A stretch of DNA of 7,286 bases, from contig JBLHKW010000201.1 of the NCBI GenBank assembly GCA_047618565.1, positions 1 through 7,286 of the forward strand, given 5' to 3'. Positions within the stretch are counted from its first letter, which is position 1, and each line of letters opens with the position of its first letter. The notes beneath the pieces are model-generated. The model was not told the DNA's origin, searched no databases, and was given only the letters and a program-made list of their open reading frames with translations. Below are positions 6,394-7,286 of this stretch, one piece after another. Source of the DNA: JBLHKW01 sp047618565 (lineage in GTDB: Bacteria; Planctomycetota; UBA1135; GCA-002686595). The position numbers were made by a program, and so were the translations under genes.

Positions 6394-6400
6394 AGGGAGG
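6394..6400 (+). promoter_or_regulatory. Ribosome binding site deciding the IS5 transposase start
   Basis: AGGGAGG ends 11 bases before the ATG at 6412, slightly long but close to the best possible Shine-Dalgarno match. It favours 6412 over the ATG at 6486, which lacks conserved N-terminal residues and has no purine-rich run at the right distance. Because 6412 is in a different phase from the main transposase frame, it implies a frameshift in between. Confidence 0.45.
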
Positions 6401-6411
6401 ATGATCGCGGC

Positions 6412-7268
6412 ATGAACTCGCGAGTGCATCCCACGTACAGGACCAAGTACACGTCAGCAACTGGGCAAGGTACGAGCAAGCGCTCGTGCAACGGGGCGAC
6501 ATCACGCTGTGGATCTCGCCGGACGCCATCGAGGCATGGAAACCGAGGCCGTCTCGTAAGCGTGGCGGTCAGAGGAAGTTCTCAGGCCTGGCGATCGAGA
6601 CGGCGCTGACGCTCAGGCTCGTGTTCCATCTCACGTTGCGCCAGGCCGAGGGTTTCCTGCCGTCAATACTGGGCTTGATGGACGTCGATCTCGAAGCGCC
6701 GGACCACACCACGCTGTCACGACGTAGCCAGCATCTCGATACCACGCTATACGTCGCACCCGCCAAAGGGGCCATTGATCTTGTCGTCGACAGCAGCGGG
6801 CTATCGATTGTTGGCGAGGGCGAGTGGGCGGCGGCGAAGCATGGGAGGAGGGGCAAGCGCGGCTGGAAGAAGCTCCACCTCGGCGTCGATGGGGGAGGTG
6901 CGATCGTCGTGCAAGTGTTGACCGAAGCGCATGCCGATGACGCGGTGACGGGGCTCGAGCTGATCGATGAAGTCGAGGGCAAGATCAGGAGCATCACGGC
7001 CGATGCCGCGTACGACACGATCGCGATCTACGAGGCCGCCGCATCGCGTGGTGCGAGGGCCGTCGTTCCACCCACGAAAAACGCCGTCGTGTCAGGGCGT
7101 GGGGCGCGGGCGCCAGCTCGTGATCGGACGGTTCGAGAAGTGAAGAAGATTGGGAGGCCGCGATGGAAGAAGGAGTCCGGCTACCACCGCCAGGGCACCG
7201 TCGAGAACGCTTTCTTCCGGTTCATTGCGCCAGGCAAAGCTTGGAGGAAGGGAATGATGAATATCTGA
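6412..7268 (+). pseudogene. IS5-family transposase (IS903-like group), frameshifted and C-terminally broken
   Basis: A DDE transposase of the IS5 family. Conserved blocks in order: NWARYEQALVQRGDITLWIS, IETALTLRLVFHLTLRQAEG, PDHTTLSRRSQHLD, LVVDSSGLSIVGEGEW, WKKLHLGVD, SITADAAYD and GYHRQGTVENAFFRF. The catalytic residues are present: D at 6789-6791, D at 7002-7004 and E at 7203-7205. NWARYEQ lies upstream of the first in-phase ATG (6486), and that phase has no start codon back to its stop at 6402-6404. The likely start, ATG 6412 (MNSRVHPTYRTKY), is in another phase; the switch at about 6450 fits a one-base loss. After FFRF (7223) the expected basic helix and last 70 or so residues are missing: the frame reads unrelated sequence to a TGA at 7266-7268. 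The Arg of the family's Y(2)R(3)E signature is Gln here. Transposition is therefore unlikely. Confidence 0.75.
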
Positions 7269-7286
7269 AACTTCTACTGGAGTCCC
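6412..7286 (+). mobile_element. IS5-family element, damaged, right end at or beyond the window edge
   Basis: The element is defined by its transposase frame. The window's last bases, GGAGTCCC, have the look of an IS5-type terminal repeat read outward, but I found no convincing matching copy on the left (best candidate GGGACACTCC near 6280, only five leading bases in common). The true borders are therefore unknown, and no target duplication can be shown. Confidence 0.5.

Larger units (their letters stand above)
6126..6411. other. Spacer between ygiQ-like start and IS5 transposase
   Basis: These 286 bases must hold the ygiQ-like promoter (- strand) and probably the left end of the IS5 element. 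On the + strand an ATG at 6250 has a well-placed GGAGGG (6239-6244, 5-base spacer) and opens a frame MHLHHFIVPMGTLPHRTGL that runs in phase into the transposase start at 6412. I do not recognise the roughly 54 residues before 6412; they could be the start of an interrupted gene or chance. No clear -35/-10 pair is visible. Confidence 0.4.

Noticed and set aside
1..7286. CRISPR array, defence operon, toxin-antitoxin pair or other multi-gene system
   Set aside because: No regularly spaced repeats or paired small genes were found; the intact genes are unrelated and the remainder is mobile-element debris.

Overview
The window is high-GC DNA (by eye around 60% or more) with bacterial gene structure. 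It holds three apparently intact chromosomal genes, one of them cut by the left edge, separated and flanked by decayed insertion sequences. The sequence does not name the organism. GC content and the families present are compatible with a Gram-negative such as a myxobacterium-like or other proteobacterial lineage, but that is only a guess.

Left part (1-2370, + strand): the C-terminal 250 residues of a HemK/MTS-type SAM-dependent methyltransferase, a 231-bp spacer with a possible extended -10 promoter, and a complete PLP-dependent group II decarboxylase most like the cysteine sulfinate/glutamate decarboxylase (CSAD/GAD) branch. A strong 12-bp hairpin follows its stop codon.

Middle (about 2414-4169): no intact gene. 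In order it contains a hairpin-rich stretch that may be a fragment of a structured RNA (possibly group II intron domain I), the frameshifted C-terminal part of a large integrase-type transposase (+), a very GC-rich hairpin-bearing tail, and an IS3-family remnant (-). In the IS3 remnant orfA has two in-frame nonsense codons and orfB stops before its catalytic domain. This is a small graveyard of mobile elements.

Right part (4170-6125, - strand): an intact YgiQ/UPF0313 radical SAM protein with its CxxxCxxC cluster motif. It is followed (6126-6411) by a spacer with a 14-bp perfect palindrome and an 8-bp inverted repeat, then by an IS5-family transposase (+) that reaches the window end. That transposase keeps its D, D and E residues but is broken by a frameshift near its start and by loss of its C-terminal part.

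The three host genes show no evident functional link: two are separated by a spacer with its own promoter-like signal, and the third is on the other strand. I see no CRISPR array, tRNA, rRNA, toxin-antitoxin pair or defence-like operon, and nothing that amounts to a convincing new system. The most interesting leads are the possible RNA fragment at 2469-2615, the hairpin at 2382-2413 and the altered active-site motifs of the decarboxylase.
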